Shown: in pieces, positions 10,827 to 22,246 of the stretch
Numbering within the stretch: position 1 is the stretch's first letter
Layout of the letters: each line of letters opens with the position of its first letter
DNA from: Isohypsibius dastychi
Lineage: Eukaryota; Tardigrada; Eutardigrada; Parachela; Isohypsibiidae
Assembly (NCBI GenBank): GCA_034696485.1
Contig: JAQIWT010000011.1
Location: 1 to 64,000, forward strand
DNA: 64,000 bases
Direction of reading: 5' to 3'
Translations under genes and position numbers: made by a program
Notes under the pieces: model-generated
The model's input: the letters and a program-made list of their open reading frames with translations, nothing else
Told to the model about the DNA's origin: nothing
The model's database searches: none

Positions 10827-12035
10827 TACGCAGGATCAGAGCATAGAAACGTACTTTGGGGACGTGGTGTTTATCGAGAACGTTTGTTGTGGTTTTGGGT
10901 TTGTTGCATGGCAAACGACACACTATACAGCACAATGGTCCAGCACCGAGTCGATCTTATTGTTTCGATAAGAAACACCAAGACTGGATAGTTAATTGCA
11001 TGACGGAAAGTCTACTACCACAGTTTGGTACCATAATGCAGTCTCGCAGAATCACATCATCGCAAATACTGTAACTAGAAATTTAGCAAGGCGTTTGCGA
11101 CTGAACTACCGTACATCCCAAAATAACCCCCCCCCCCCTAATCGAAATTCCCGCAAAACAGCAGCCCAGTTTCACTTCCGTGCATCGAAACAAGAGCCCC
11201 CCCCCCCTCCCCCCAAACAAGAGCCCACACCACTAGAAAAGAGGAAGGGTTGCAGCGAAATTGATCAAGCATGTATATTGTGCTTCCATGTTTGCGAAAG
11301 TGAGCCGAGAAAATATTTACGATCAACGTTATATAGCTTATCATAATATTGATGGGTCAACAATAGGGCACTTTAGTGGTTTATTACGGTCATTCAGTTG
11401 CACGAAACAAGATCCGGGTTTTCCGGTAGACTATTCACTTTAACGGCGACTATTTCACAGTGACCCATGTCAGATCCCAATTTGATGTCGCAAAAATCCA
11501 GGTGAGTTGACAAACTGTCGCTAATTTTTGGTGAAGACGAGAGGTATCTGGAATTTCTGCACTGAATTATTTACAAGATCAACTTTTGAGCCTTCAAAAC
11601 CGATTTTTATTGCCCTTCAAAATTGGTCGAATTGGAATCCCGCTGGGACAACCAGAAACGTCCGCCATCAGAAGTAATTCCAATGACTCATTCTTTCATG
11701 AATGATAGCCGTTAAAAAATACATTGGCCAACTCCCATTCATACCTGAATGTAAAAAATGTAAGGAGCCACGCCGCGGGATAAGAACCGGTTTTGTAGTG
11801 GTGATTTTCACGGCTATGAGTTTGAAATACCTGACATCATGCAGAGCGCAAGCATATCATATTTCGTTAAAGCTGAGAGCATTCTCGCGCAGACCAAGTA
11901 GTTATGTTTATGCACCTTTCGTACTACGTTTATTTTTTGCTTGGAGAAATTCGTTGACAGGAACTGAGCTTGAAAGCAGATTGATTTGATCTCATTCCGA
12001 ATTTTCACGTTTGCGTTATTTATTTCCGGAGTGCG
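10827..12035. other. Intergenic region with poly-C tracts
   Basis: No convincing gene. C tracts occur near 11127-11136 and 11199-11213. Open frames here are short and overlap the low-complexity tracts. Confidence 0.45.
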
Positions 12036-12478
12036 ATGGGGAACTGCTGCGGAAAGAGGAAACGTAAGAACTCTCAGATATTTATTTTAAAAACGACTTC
12101 CTGATAACATCCATAATTGACATGGATAGAACTGGATTACGACATATCAGAATCAGCGGCGACAATTGTGAGGCCAGTTGGACCACCTTTTGGTAAGTCT
12201 TCCTCAAAAGCCAACTTGCCGCTTTCGGAAATCAGATTTCTTGCGAAAATTCTTCGAAATTTATTCTTACGAAGACTGCCGTTTTTTACGAGGTGTTTTC
12301 TGGTTAAGTACAATTGACACAGATAACTTAAAATTGATGGTTTTGATGGTTTTTAGAAAAAAGCACAAAGCCCCAACCTGGACTTAACGAGCCGCCAGTT
12401 GTCGTATCACAAAATGGTTTCGTAAAATCGGATCCTGGATTATACACCATTGATTATTTCAGTGGTTATAACAACTGA
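12036..12478 (+). CDS. Small protein with N-terminal acylation motif (MGNCC)
   Basis: Three exons, 12036-12063, 12130-12192 and 12357-12478, join in phase (GTAAGA, GTAAGT donors; TAG acceptors) to give 70 residues. The protein starts MGNCCGKRK: Gly2 is a typical N-myristoylation site, Cys4-Cys5 are likely palmitoylation sites and the basic residues suit inner-membrane binding, as in Src-type SH4 motifs. The rest is Pro-rich and acidic (IVRPVGPPFG, GLYTIDYFSGYNN) and holds no known domain; it ends without a kinase or other module. Intron lengths are 66 and 164 bp. I infer a small lipid-anchored adaptor or regulator at the plasma membrane. I do not recognise the family. The model is too finely split for a simple open-frame search, so it is easily missed. 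Confidence 0.6.
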
Positions 12479-13354
12479 ATTGCGTAACCTGAGGTTTTGT
12501 TTTGTTTGGTAACTGCAATGTTGTGTGATGATGGAGTGATACTTGTTCCACTGGTTTCTCGACATTCTTTTGGTTTTTCTTCTGTGAATGATTACTCATG
12601 CTCCTTTGACGTCAGGCTGTGGCGTTCCGGGTTCTTTGTTGTCGAATGCGAACAGGATTCGGACCTGACATGACTCACGGACCAACCATGTATAGTTGTG
12701 CTCCCTGGGTCGATCCAGTGGATAAACTTGGAAGTTGCGAGACCTAAAGGGCTGGTAGACCAACAGATTTGATGATAAGGAGTTTCGTGGGATGCACGTT
12801 GGAAACTGTGGTACCGAAACGTCAGCGTAAAACCAGAGATGTCAGGTGCCTCTGACCCGTATTTGACCGTGCTGACAGTTGGCTATTTGGGGGAACTGGA
12901 ATTTGTGCATCCCATTTTAAGTTTTCCATTCAAAATCTTCTCAGAGACTTCTTCAAATTTCCACAGGATTGATTGGGAAATCAATTTATATAAGTCTTCG
13001 CAGAAACATTGTGGGGGTCAATGTGCCCGCAGTACCCAAAGCGTCTGTAAAAAATCCTGTGAGGGGGGGGGGGAGTTCACGATTTTCTCTGAACACCATT
13101 TGAGCTAATTTCGAATCATCTCAATAATGTTCCCGCTGTGAAGACTGGTGTATAAACTGATATTCTTTATACAGCCCTTTCAAAAAAGGTTGCATGCGAT
13201 GAATTCGAAAACAATCGCCAAAGCAGTTTACTAATCTTTCCACCGTTTCGTACATTAGGTTCGTTACCAGATACAAAAAATTATCAAAAATTATAACAAA
13301 CACTTTCGACTTCTGTCTGCAGCATAACAGTACGCAAACATTTCAACAAGCAAA
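12479..13354. other. Intergenic region
   Basis: No gene supported. A G tract lies at about 13067-13076. This is the 3' flank of both the MGNCC gene and the convergent endophilin-B-like gene. Confidence 0.45.
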
Positions 13355-14740
13355 TCATCTCTCCTTGATTTGGGAAACGTTCGACTGAATGGTTTTGGTA
13401 ACATCTGTGAACTTGACCGTTGTTTGTTCGGCGTTCATCACGCGGCCGCTTGAGATGCCGTCCGCTCCATCGCCAACTCCGGGCCATTTTTCATCGTTCA
13501 TGAGCTCCAGATGGTCTCTCGGAACATAACCAACTTGACCCGACGCTTTTTTCACCAACAACCATCCACTTGATTCGCGTGGATTCGGCTTGAAGTTGTC
13601 CACAACCGCAACAATTTCGTCTTCAGCCACTGTCACCTCGCTTGCAGTCTTCCCGTGAAATGCGTCCAAAATTCTCGCTCTGATCTCCGGCATTGGTGGG
13701 GGTAAGAGAATGTCTGGTTCTTTCATCTCTTCCAGAACCGATTTTTTCTCTTCGACCACCAACTGTTCCCTCGGTGAGAGTAGAGGAGTAGAACTCCTCT
13801 CAATGGTGGACTCAGCTTCATTCAGCGTCACTAACAACTCTTGTCTAACATTTTCCAGAACAACCGAACTTTTTTGGAAGTATTCCAACTGGGCATTGAC
13901 CAGCTTGACTAGCCCCTGAACTTGAGTCAGTTTTTCACGTTGGACGTTCTCGCAGCACAAACGTGTTAGCTCCAGCTGACGTTCGTACTGGGCCTGAGTG
14001 GTCCGCACTATAGTTTCTGCCTAGAAGAAAAACCAGTAAGTTATTGATATCGTTTGATATTGGTTTCGGAAGGGGTGGGGGGGGGGGGGGGGGGGTTGGT
14101 CAATCGAGTAAATACCAATACTCACAGCAGCCTGCTTTTCGGGTAAGTTGGTTTTCTTCAGGCGGTGTCTTGCTGCATCCATATCTAAACGACATCCAGT
14201 CAATGCCCTCCGTTCTTTCTAGCCAGTCAAAGTGAGAGACAAGAGCACAAAAGATAAACGATTGGAACGAGCGTACCAACGCGCGACGTAGGGAGGAATC
14301 CATGAACCGCTTCATAGGATTGAGGAAGACTATGGCGGCTTGAGTCACAAATCGCAGCTCTTCATATCCCAGTTGATCTTGACAATTTCCAACAGACAGC
14401 AAACACTTCCCTGCAAAAGACATTTATTAGCTTTCGTAGTTCGTCACAGTTTTGTTCTAGGAGTCTCACCGTACGTTGTATTCTCCCCGAACTGCCGACC
14501 CGCAAAGGTCATGGCGGTTCCCAGTTCAATAAGGGCATTGGTTCTCGTCGTACTCTTCTTCTCCTTGATCTGGTATATATAATCTTTCGAGCTCACGCTT
14601 GGATTGCGTTTGAGCATTTTCTCAGCGAATTCGAGAAGTGTGTGACAGCGCTGGTTGATGACGTCCAGCTCGTCCATCAGTTTCTGGACATCCGATGTGA
14701 TTTCTGTGGTTGAAGCCTGACCCAAACATTCTTCAGTTCT
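13355..14740 (-). CDS. SH3GLB-like: Endophilin-B-like BAR and SH3 domain protein (N-terminal exon not found)
   Basis: Four coding exons on the minus strand join in phase: 14740-14470, 14410-14277, 14218-14126 and 14020-13355, with introns of 58-105 bp. Joined, they match endophilin B through the BAR domain: TEECLGQA, FGENTTYG, FLNPMKRFMD, then CRLDMDAARHRLKK (like the family's RLDLDAAKTRLKK) and QYERQLELTR. The C-terminal SH3 domain runs from ARILDAFHGK to GYVPRDHLEL. Endophilin B bends membranes of mitochondria, endosomes and autophagosomes and recruits partners through SH3. The SH3 starts RILDAF rather than the usual ALYDY, and about 40 residues follow it. The first 25 or so residues (amphipathic helix) should lie upstream, beyond 14741, but I could not place that exon. 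A 19-G tract sits in an intron. Confidence 0.75.
14077..14095. repeat. G19 homopolymer in an endophilin-B intron
   Basis: Nineteen consecutive G on the plus strand (C on the sense strand of the gene), preceded by GGGGT. It lies close to the acceptor side of a 105-bp intron and may vary in length between individuals. Confidence 0.9.
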
Positions 14741-16980
14741 CTGCGGGATAAATCTGATGTCAATATTGTGATCAATGAATGAGTCGATAAAAGCACGGCA
14801 ATAACCTGTAGAGTACGTTGAACGGAATTGCACCATTCCCTCATAACACGATTCATCAGCCTTACCGAATGAACGGCACTAAACTTAAATAGATTCTCAA
14901 ATGAAGTAAGCAGAGCGTTGTAAGAGCGTTCCACACGATGTAAAGTAAGGTGGTAGTTTTCTCGCTAGGCAACTCTACAATCCAGTTCAAAAAAACTACA
15001 TGAAAAACGCCAACGTTCTTCGCTGAACCCGCCATTCGATGACACCAACAGATGCAGATAGAAAAAAACACAATGGCTTCTTTTGAACAGGGATCACACG
15101 GATTGTCAGGCGTATACACCCAAGCGCAACAAATGCTGGACGAGTGTCGTACCATTGATTGCTCTGACTTCGGCCATACTCGTCACGACAGTCAGTCTGT
15201 TCTGTATCTGCGGCCCCATTGGCCGAATCTCTCGTCAAGTATTGCGGTCAATAAGTAATTTGGTTCACACAGAAAGTAGTTACCACGCTGTGAAACCTTT
15301 TAAAAATGAGGCATTTTTGACGAATAATTCTTGAATGTTTCGCGAGACTGTTCATGTGACAACCAAAGCTCTGTTCCAAAACGAGTATTTTTTTAGCATC
15401 TGCCTGCTTTGAGAGATAACCCGTTTCAACGGGTTATCTAAACGCGGCTCAGATGATTTTCGGAAAAAACTGTCACCGTAGCTTTACGATCCTTTGGACC
15501 CGTTCTCATCGAGTCGATTCTGATTCTGACTGCACTCGAATCATTCTGTACAATTGGAATTATTCTTTGTATGGCGTGTTACTTGGGGTAATTAAGATGG
15601 CCTCGGTCCAAAAACCGTTTATAATGGTCGAGTCTCTGATCTCACATCCCATTGTAGGCTGTGCAGGTCTCGCCGTCTCTGTCAGACTCTCGAGCTGGCT
15701 TTTCTCTGTGTATGATCCCATCCATACACACCCGGTGAGCTGATTCGAGACATCTATTCGCCAAAGACGGTTCTGACGCTTTCAACAATCCACATGCCAC
15801 CTTAAAAAGTGGAGTTAACAAACATTGTCCACTCGTCCATGAATCGCTTTTCAGTTAGCCATTCTAGTTGTGGTCAGGTGCGGCAACCGGTGGGATCAGA
15901 GTAGCGCTGCCGTATGCAGGTCCAAAATCTTCAGGCCCAGAATCTTCTTGGCATGTCCCACCTAGCAATCGTGAAAAGCTCTGAATATCAGCTGTGATCA
16001 CAAAAAGCGCTTAACTGTTGTACAGCCGTGAGTAAGATGCAGGCAATAGACAACGGAATCATATACCGTAGTTTAATGGATTTCCAATTCGGCAGTGATT
16101 CTATGTTAAAACTTGAGAAAAAACTGTTCATTTCCTTGATGTTCACGTTCGGGCAACTTTGCTTTCACAGCACTACGTACTTCTTCCTCGAGCGCGGCGT
16201 ATAGGTAATCCGAAACGAGCTTCCCTCGATAAACACTTCAGAGATTGGCACCCTGAGGAATCTGCCACCCCCCCTCCCCCACCTCATTGTCCTTGCATTT
16301 CCATGGAATTCGAAAAACTCAAGACGGTCAAATTTGTATTCATCATGCACGCTCTGGACAGCGGACATGTTTCACTCGTGGATAGCTAGGCTTGATGCGG
16401 CGCACGAAGTATCCATTCCGTCATGAGTTCGACGGAAGGTGGCGCCACTCCTTTGGTAAAAAAACCGCAACCAGCTAAAGTGATAACGTGCCTTTACGAA
16501 CATATTGCTTTTCAAGTCTTCGACATTTACCAATAAAGATGAACTGAACTGAACGGCGTAATCATAGCCAGCATCATCTGAGTGATTCACAACACGATCC
16601 ATGTGATTTCCTGCCATAGCTGGGGATGAAGATTGTTGTTGTAGTACATCTGTAAATATGAACTCGGTGAGTTGCGAGTGATGCTTTCTCGAACAAGAGG
16701 TGAGTTGCAAATCGACCTGAAATTCAAGAAATCATCCACCAGAGTTGCAGGAAGCGAAAAGTGTGTTTTTTTTTGGCTGACCAGTCTCAAACGTAAACAG
16801 AAGAAACCTACGGTAAATTTTGAATCCTGGTGAAGCAGTCCGATCCCTAACAACAGCACACCATCCAGCTGATTTCTTAGGTTTTCACACTTCTAAGAAC
16901 TCATAATTCAAAACAATGCCTTTTCGAGATGACTATTGTGTTTTCTTGTGAGCATTCCACCAGAGAGCTAGTCGGGTCTT
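14741..16980. other. Mostly non-coding stretch with a possible multi-pass membrane gene
   Basis: On the plus strand, frames at about 15083-15262 (SVVPLIALTSAILVTTVSLFC) and 15480-15590 (VLIESILILTALESFCTIGI) encode strongly hydrophobic helices and could be exons of a small multi-pass membrane protein. I could not fix splice sites. On the minus strand, about 16390-16650 reads as a possible exon after an ATTTACAG acceptor. A perfect 12-bp-stem palindrome (AGATAACCCGTT, 2-base loop) spans 15415-15440. Nothing else is supported. Confidence 0.25.
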
Positions 16981-17934
16981 TACGTACCGGGTTGTCCACT
17001 ATTTTTGACCACAAACTTTGTGGTAGTGCACTTCGCCCCTTTTTGCTCCAAAACTGGTGACGTTTAGCACAGTCGATAGAGAATTCATTTTTCTATTTGT
17101 TCAAGTGTCACGATGAAGGATACGCATTGGTTGTCCGCCATGAGAGTCAAAAGAACAAGAAACAGTCAGAACTTTTTTTGTCTCGACCAAAAATTTGAAA
17201 TTGACCAAACCCATGAACATTATTTTTCTCATAGCATCTTTGAGAAATTTTGAGTTAAGGTTTTCAAGCGCTACAATTTTTATGGCAGATGTCTCGAGAT
17301 TGGATGAAGAACCAAGGAGATACAGCTCCCTCGTAAACCCAAAAACCGTCAAAAACCTGTTCTCGCGGCCACGATTTTTTTGTTTTCGGTTCTGCGCTGC
17401 CGGTGGTCTCTCAAGAGATCAAACCGGCCTTTGTAGCTATTTGTTTTGTAGCCAAAAGCACGACGAACAAACTGATATTTTTTTGGTATCCCAGACTGAG
17501 TTTCTGAGCTCCTGCACTTCAGAAAACCACAAAAATTCGCCGAAAACTGCCATTTTTGGTTTTTGCTCAGTATCTCCCAAGTCAAACGATTTTTCGCTTG
17601 AAACAAATTTTACTAGTAAAGAGTAGCTCTCAAGGAACGCGTTGATTTTGAAAACATGGAGAACCGATCATCCACCCAACAGCTGTTGTCATGGAAACTT
17701 TGCTGAAACAGGAAAAATGTCAAAAAGACACGGAGCTTTTTGACTGGCCCACAGATTTACAGCTCCCCATTGAGCACAATTTGCACTACAGTATATGATT
17801 AACTTGCTCAACACTCAGAAGAGAAATAAATTCTCTATCCCTTGTGGTAAAAATCACAAGTTTTGGAGCAAAAGGGGCCGAAGTACAATACCCCAAAGTT
17901 TGTGGTCAAAAATAGTGGACAACCCGGTACCGTA
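16981..17934. mobile_element. Non-autonomous DNA transposon with long terminal inverted repeats
   Basis: The ends 16981-17094 and 17823-17934 are imperfect inverted repeats (about 85% by eye over the outer 75 bp, then a further matching block around GATAGAGAATT). Outer ends read TACGTACCGGGTTGTCC and, in reverse complement, TACGGTACCGGGTTGTCC. A TA at each edge could be a Tc1/mariner-type duplication, but this is not certain. The interior has no transposase, only short open frames. Total length is 954 bp. Confidence 0.65.
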
Positions 17935-20164
17935 GGTGCGTAAATTCTTAAAACTGCAACCATGTATCGTTTTTGGAATAAAATCAACTCTGACGATTAA
18001 GCGTTGCAACCAACTTGTGAAACCGGATTTTATTCAAAAGTTGCAAAACTTATTTTCGTTACAGGAACTAATCAAAGAGAACTTACAGAACCGCGCAAAC
18101 AAGAACATAAAAACTAGAAACATAAAGGTAGATGGTGACTATCATGCATTACGAAGCCTCTTTTGAATATTCGACTTTCCCACGAACTCGAAAAGAGAAA
18201 GGCGAGATCCCATCAGCACCATTATTGTGTTTAATTTCGTTACTGTGAAAAAAACATGCATGCAATCTTTGATAAGTTTAAGCAACGCCGATTATCAGCT
18301 TCAGTTTGACCGGAAGTGGTCTCCCGCGACTCGTCTCATTCTCATAAATCCTAACAAGTACATCACAGACACGAGCAGTTTCTGCGTGACAGAATCGTTT
18401 TCAAAGAAAGCAAATTCATTACCGTAGACAGATTCAGAACATAGCTTTCAATATAATTCGTCGACTGAAAGGTCACTGCAACAGATTTGACGCCCAACTG
18501 GAAAAACAACACTACACGACTCGTTGATTCATCTTTCAACATTTGCACACAGGTGAGAAGATCCCATTTCATCAATATATAGATAAGAAACAACTGAATT
18601 CAACATTTGACCTATGGGAACAAACCTCTTGCAACAGGGCACAACCATATGGAACATCTCCTCACGAAAGAAGATCTTTTGGCGGATTCAAGAACTCCTG
18701 AAGATGTCGCAGGAGATTTTCTACTCTCTTTTCCCTCTCTCATCACGTTCCTCGTGGTGAGAGAAAGAATCGTCACATTACTGCGCACTCTCATCAGTCC
18801 CCAGGCATAACACAGTAAACGCGATGAATCCCCAGAAGTCCATCAGAAATGGCTGCTTGACGATCGAGAAGAAGATGGCGTGACTCCAGCTCCCAAACAA
18901 ACAACATAAAAAACAACAAGATAATAAAACTGTGCGCAAGTCTGAGAATGACGAACATACTTCGCCTTCATTCTGACTTTGAACTTTATTTTTTTGATTT
19001 GAACACTGTCATCACTGGCGCAGGCGGAGGGTTGCTAATCACAGAGTAAACAGGTTGATGGGTGATAGCAGCTCGTAAGGTGAGGGGGAAAGGTGGGCAG
19101 ACATTTCTCCGACGTAGATCTGGCGTCGTGTTCGAAGAAAACAACAAGTTTTCTATTTTCGTGGGGTATTTGATGAGCTTATTTCAGCGAACTCCTTTCT
19201 GAACTCAGTATGTCTCACTCAGTTTGTCACTTAACACCAAAAACTCTCTGTTTCGAAGGAATTCAGGAGTCTGATGTGGTGAGCCTGAATGAGTTGTCTC
19301 TGGATTCATCATTCTTACGGTTCACTGTATTTCTTTCAGCCAGATATTCTTCAGCTACTTTATCTGAGCCTGTGGACGAACGCCGTTACAGAGGTAAAGC
19401 TTCCGCTCCCTGACCGAAGGTTCTCCTAGACCATGCCATATTTTTAAATCCAGATCCGGAAAAAGCTTCATGCATGTAAGTAAGACCGCGATGCGCACGA
19501 TTCTTTCTGATCTCTCGTCGAGCTCAGTAAAACAGAAACACTTCGCCTTTCCCATTTTTTAAGCTGCATTTTTTGTTGATCAGATTTTGTTTCTGATGAT
19601 TTTTGCATATTCGAATATAACGGCTGTTGATTTGTGGAATTCTAACTGACTTCGAGCATATCCTTTTGTATTTCAACGTACCTTGGCATTGAAGCTTCAG
19701 TTGAGAAAGACGATTCCGGAAATTTCACAGAAACCTGCGACTGAGTCGACCACGAGAGAATGCTTAACACTGTTTATTTGCAGCGCTTTACGATACCGAT
19801 GTTCAAGGGATGCCAATATTGCCCTGGATATACTGAACCTACGCAAAGGGCAGCCGAAGTTAGGTGACAGCTATGAGGAAAGAAAGCTTGGAAAAAAAGT
19901 GATGCGCATCTGTATAAACTACAACCATTCCATAGTTTCTATTACCGATAACTCATATTACTCCTCTTCACAGGACGTCGATTTCCCACCACTTAGGCTG
20001 TTGCACGAAGAACGAAGGTATTTTTCTCGTTTGTCTAGAGTAGTTTAGCAAACAGTGTTTCACATTCCAGCGAAACAAACTGCCGGCGTCGCTACGTTTG
20101 AAAGACCATACCTACTAGCACTAGTCCTGAATTTTTTCCGACACTAATGGCTGCATTTGTATAA
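17935..20164. other. Intergenic region, no gene supported
   Basis: Open frames such as 18607-18810 and 19683-20048 are short and lack domain features or clear splice context. I see no repeat or RNA gene I can support. Confidence 0.4.
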
Positions 20165-20374
20165 ATGATCCGGGTTTACTCTCACTGCAAATTACCGGCA
20201 GATCCTGGACAGTTTTTATTTGAAGCGGAATATATCTTGGTTGACAGTGCATACACCAATACAACCACCGTCATTTCATCTTACAAAGGGCCAGCTGCAT
20301 CCAAGAAAACAACGTCGTCGACTTTCAAGACTCAGCTTTCGAGCATGCTGATGCGAGCTGAGCAATGTATGTGA
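20165..20374 (+). pseudogene. Harbinger-type (DDE_Tnp_4) transposase fragment
   Basis: The translation carries EYILVDSAYTNTTTVISSYK followed by a GPAASKK block and LSSMLMRAEQC. This pattern (VDSAY or ADSAY with a PAAS block and an R.EQC/EHC end) resembles the C-terminal part of Harbinger/PIF-type DDE transposases and transposase-derived genes. The Asp in DSAY would be a catalytic residue. Only about 65 residues remain, ending at a GTATGT that could be a splice donor. No N-terminal or downstream part was found nearby, so this is a remnant or one exon of a domesticated gene. Confidence 0.45.
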
Positions 20375-21087
20375 ATTTTGAAAGAAAAATTTCAAAAGCC
20401 TGTGTGGTGTGCGGATCCATATGAAAAACAAATTGGCAAAAAAGCCGTAAAATCGATTTTGGCTTTTATTTTTCATGATATTCTTGTTGGTGATTTTAAC
20501 GATGACACGTGGACTGAAATGGGTGAATAGGCAGAATTCACGTTTGCTGATGGAGGCGTAGACCAAGGTGATCAGACCGGAAGAAAGAAGCGGGAAGCTG
20601 GAACTGATCGTTATCAGCGAGCTGAACCAGTTGCCGTTTCTTAATATTTTTTTGTGATCATGTCTGAGTTGCAAGAGTGTGGAGTAAAAACTGTTGAAAA
20701 ACATGATTGCGAAAAACTGATCTAAATACGAACTTAAAAACAGATGTAGATAACGACGTAAAAACAGGTGTAAACACCAACGTAAGAACGGTCTAATTCT
20801 TTCCCTTTATTTTCGTGAGTTGGAGCCTCTGCAGGAGATTGGAATTTTTTACTCAATTTTTGGCTTTCAAAGTCGCATGTGCGGTTTCTGCAGTCAGTTA
20901 CTTCTCTTGAAATTTTAACTGGTTCATCCCCTATTTGTATTTCAGTTGAGTGCTTGCTGCCGTCTTTGGCTGCAGAGCTTCGAAAATTTCTGCCACAGAG
21001 ACTGGCTTCGAAGATTTCTTCCCGCTTGAAGTCAACTTTCCAGAATCTTTGGCAGTCTTTGCTTCCGTCAAACGCGCAGCTATGCTG
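20375..21087. other. Intergenic region at the edge of retroelement 1
   Basis: No gene or family-level repeat is supported. It flanks the left LTR-like repeat of retroelement 1. Confidence 0.4.
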
Positions 21088-21204
21088 TGTGAGATCTTAA
21101 ACGAGGAACGGCTGAGAACAAGACTTTACTGGACTGAACGGGGAACATAACAGACACAACGGGGTTTTATATCACAAACGGTACGCTCCCTTTACGAGGA
21201 GGCA
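21088..21204 (-). repeat. LTR-like repeat of retroelement 1 (3' copy)
   Basis: Begins TGTGAGATCTTAAACGAG and ends GAGGAGGCA on the plus strand. It matches 33188-33304 with 8 substitutions and no indel over 116 bp. Plus-strand TG and CA ends fit an LTR. It is unusually short. Confidence 0.7.
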
Positions 21205-21654
21205 ATGCAGATTTGATGCAGGAATCGCCGGGATTTCGCCGTTGAAAGTACACTTTCCTTAAAAAAGGGCCCTGCTATCCCTGGAATAATTTTGGTGCAG
21301 GGATGGGACGAAATAGTCCCTGGAATCAGATAATTCGTCCCCGAGATATTGTTAAAAGTCTGGCCCTTTTTTCGCATGAATGGTTTCGGGTTGCTTTAAT
21401 TAGTGTTGGCACGGGCCTTAAAAGCCCGGGCCTAAAACGGGCTTTTCTCGGGCCAGGCTGGGCGTTTTTGGAGTCAGAACAAATACTAATAAAAATAAAT
21501 GCAGAAAAAAAATGCAAAAACTTGAGAAAGAAAAACAGTAGAAACATCAACGGATTTTGTCGTGGTTATGTCATTAATTTTTTTTTGTAGTTTTGAAATT
21601 TTATAATTATTTTTGTTCCTCTAAATGGAAAACATCAAATGAGAGATGAGGATT

Positions 21655-21975
21655 CTACGGTTGGTGGGGTTCCTCTTCTCCCATGCCGTCGTCATCGGAA
21701 ACCGGCGCAGCGTCGATTGGATCGAAGCGGTCTGGATGAGCGAGAGTTTCGGAAAACTGCTCGAACTGTGGGACGTTCATAACTGGCCCAACAGCTGGCT
21801 CTTCGGGAGCCATGCGACGAATCATCATGCGATGTCCTGCGGAAACGTTGACGACACAACCGGATGAACCAGGCGCAGGAACAGGTGGAATAACCATCCC
21901 TTCAGGGACAATTCCGCCAGCTGCCAAGTGACGGACAACTTAGCGTTCCTCTGGTTGCAAATCCTGGAATGCCAT
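21655..21975 (-). pseudogene. Retroelement 1 accessory ORF iv (Pro-rich, acidic tail; one internal stop)
   Basis: Starts at an ATG at 21975, six bases after the stop of ORF iii, and runs 106 codons plus stop to 21655, with one in-frame TAA at 21942-21940 (codon 12). The remainder is open: GGIVPEGMVIPPVPAPG, a basic HRMMIRRM block, then an acidic end (VSDDDGMGEEEPHQP). The Pro content and acidic tail resemble a small regulatory or adaptor protein; no family is recognised. Apart from the TAA the frame is clean, which suggests it was coding when the element was alive. Confidence 0.5.
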
Positions 21976-21981
21976 AGGAGA

Positions 21982-22238
21982 TTAGGAGCGCGTTGGAGTC
22001 GGAGTTGGAGTAGGAGTTGGAGTGGGCGAACGTTGTCGGCGTTGACGACGGACTTGGACAACGGACTTGCGAGCCATGTTCGGGCGACGTAGCTCGTCAA
22101 AAGCTTTTTCGACGTTGTAATCAGCATGGTTGAGGAGTTCCCGCATTTGCTCAAAGTCAGATTCAACACGTTCGAGACGACGGCGTATGCGATGGTTACG
22201 TACAAAAGTGCGTGTTAGGAGCTGAAAAGTGAGATATC
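21982..22238 (-). CDS. Retroelement 1 accessory ORF iii (Arg-rich, Thr-Pro repeat tail)
   Basis: The frame is open from a 3' splice site (TTATTTTGCAG ending at 22239) to a stop at 21982-21984. The first internal ATG is at 22146, giving 54 residues from Met; translated from the splice site it would be about 85. It has a charged, probably helical part (RRRLERVESDFEQMRELL), a strongly basic segment (VQVRRQRRQRS) and a run of five or so Thr-Pro pairs before a TRS end. Arg-rich motifs of this type serve as nuclear import and RNA-binding signals in Rev- or Tat-like retroviral regulators; here that role is only an inference. No disabling change is seen in this frame. Confidence 0.5.
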
Positions 22239-22246
22239 CTGCAAAA

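Noticed and set aside
10722-11074. Several overlapping plus-strand frames near 10.7-11.1 kb
   Set aside because: They are antisense to the acidic N-terminus of the LRRC23-like gene and have no domain or splice support.
21205-21420. GGGCC-containing imperfect hairpins as a possible RNA gene
   Set aside because: Stems are short and broken; no conserved RNA family pattern was seen.
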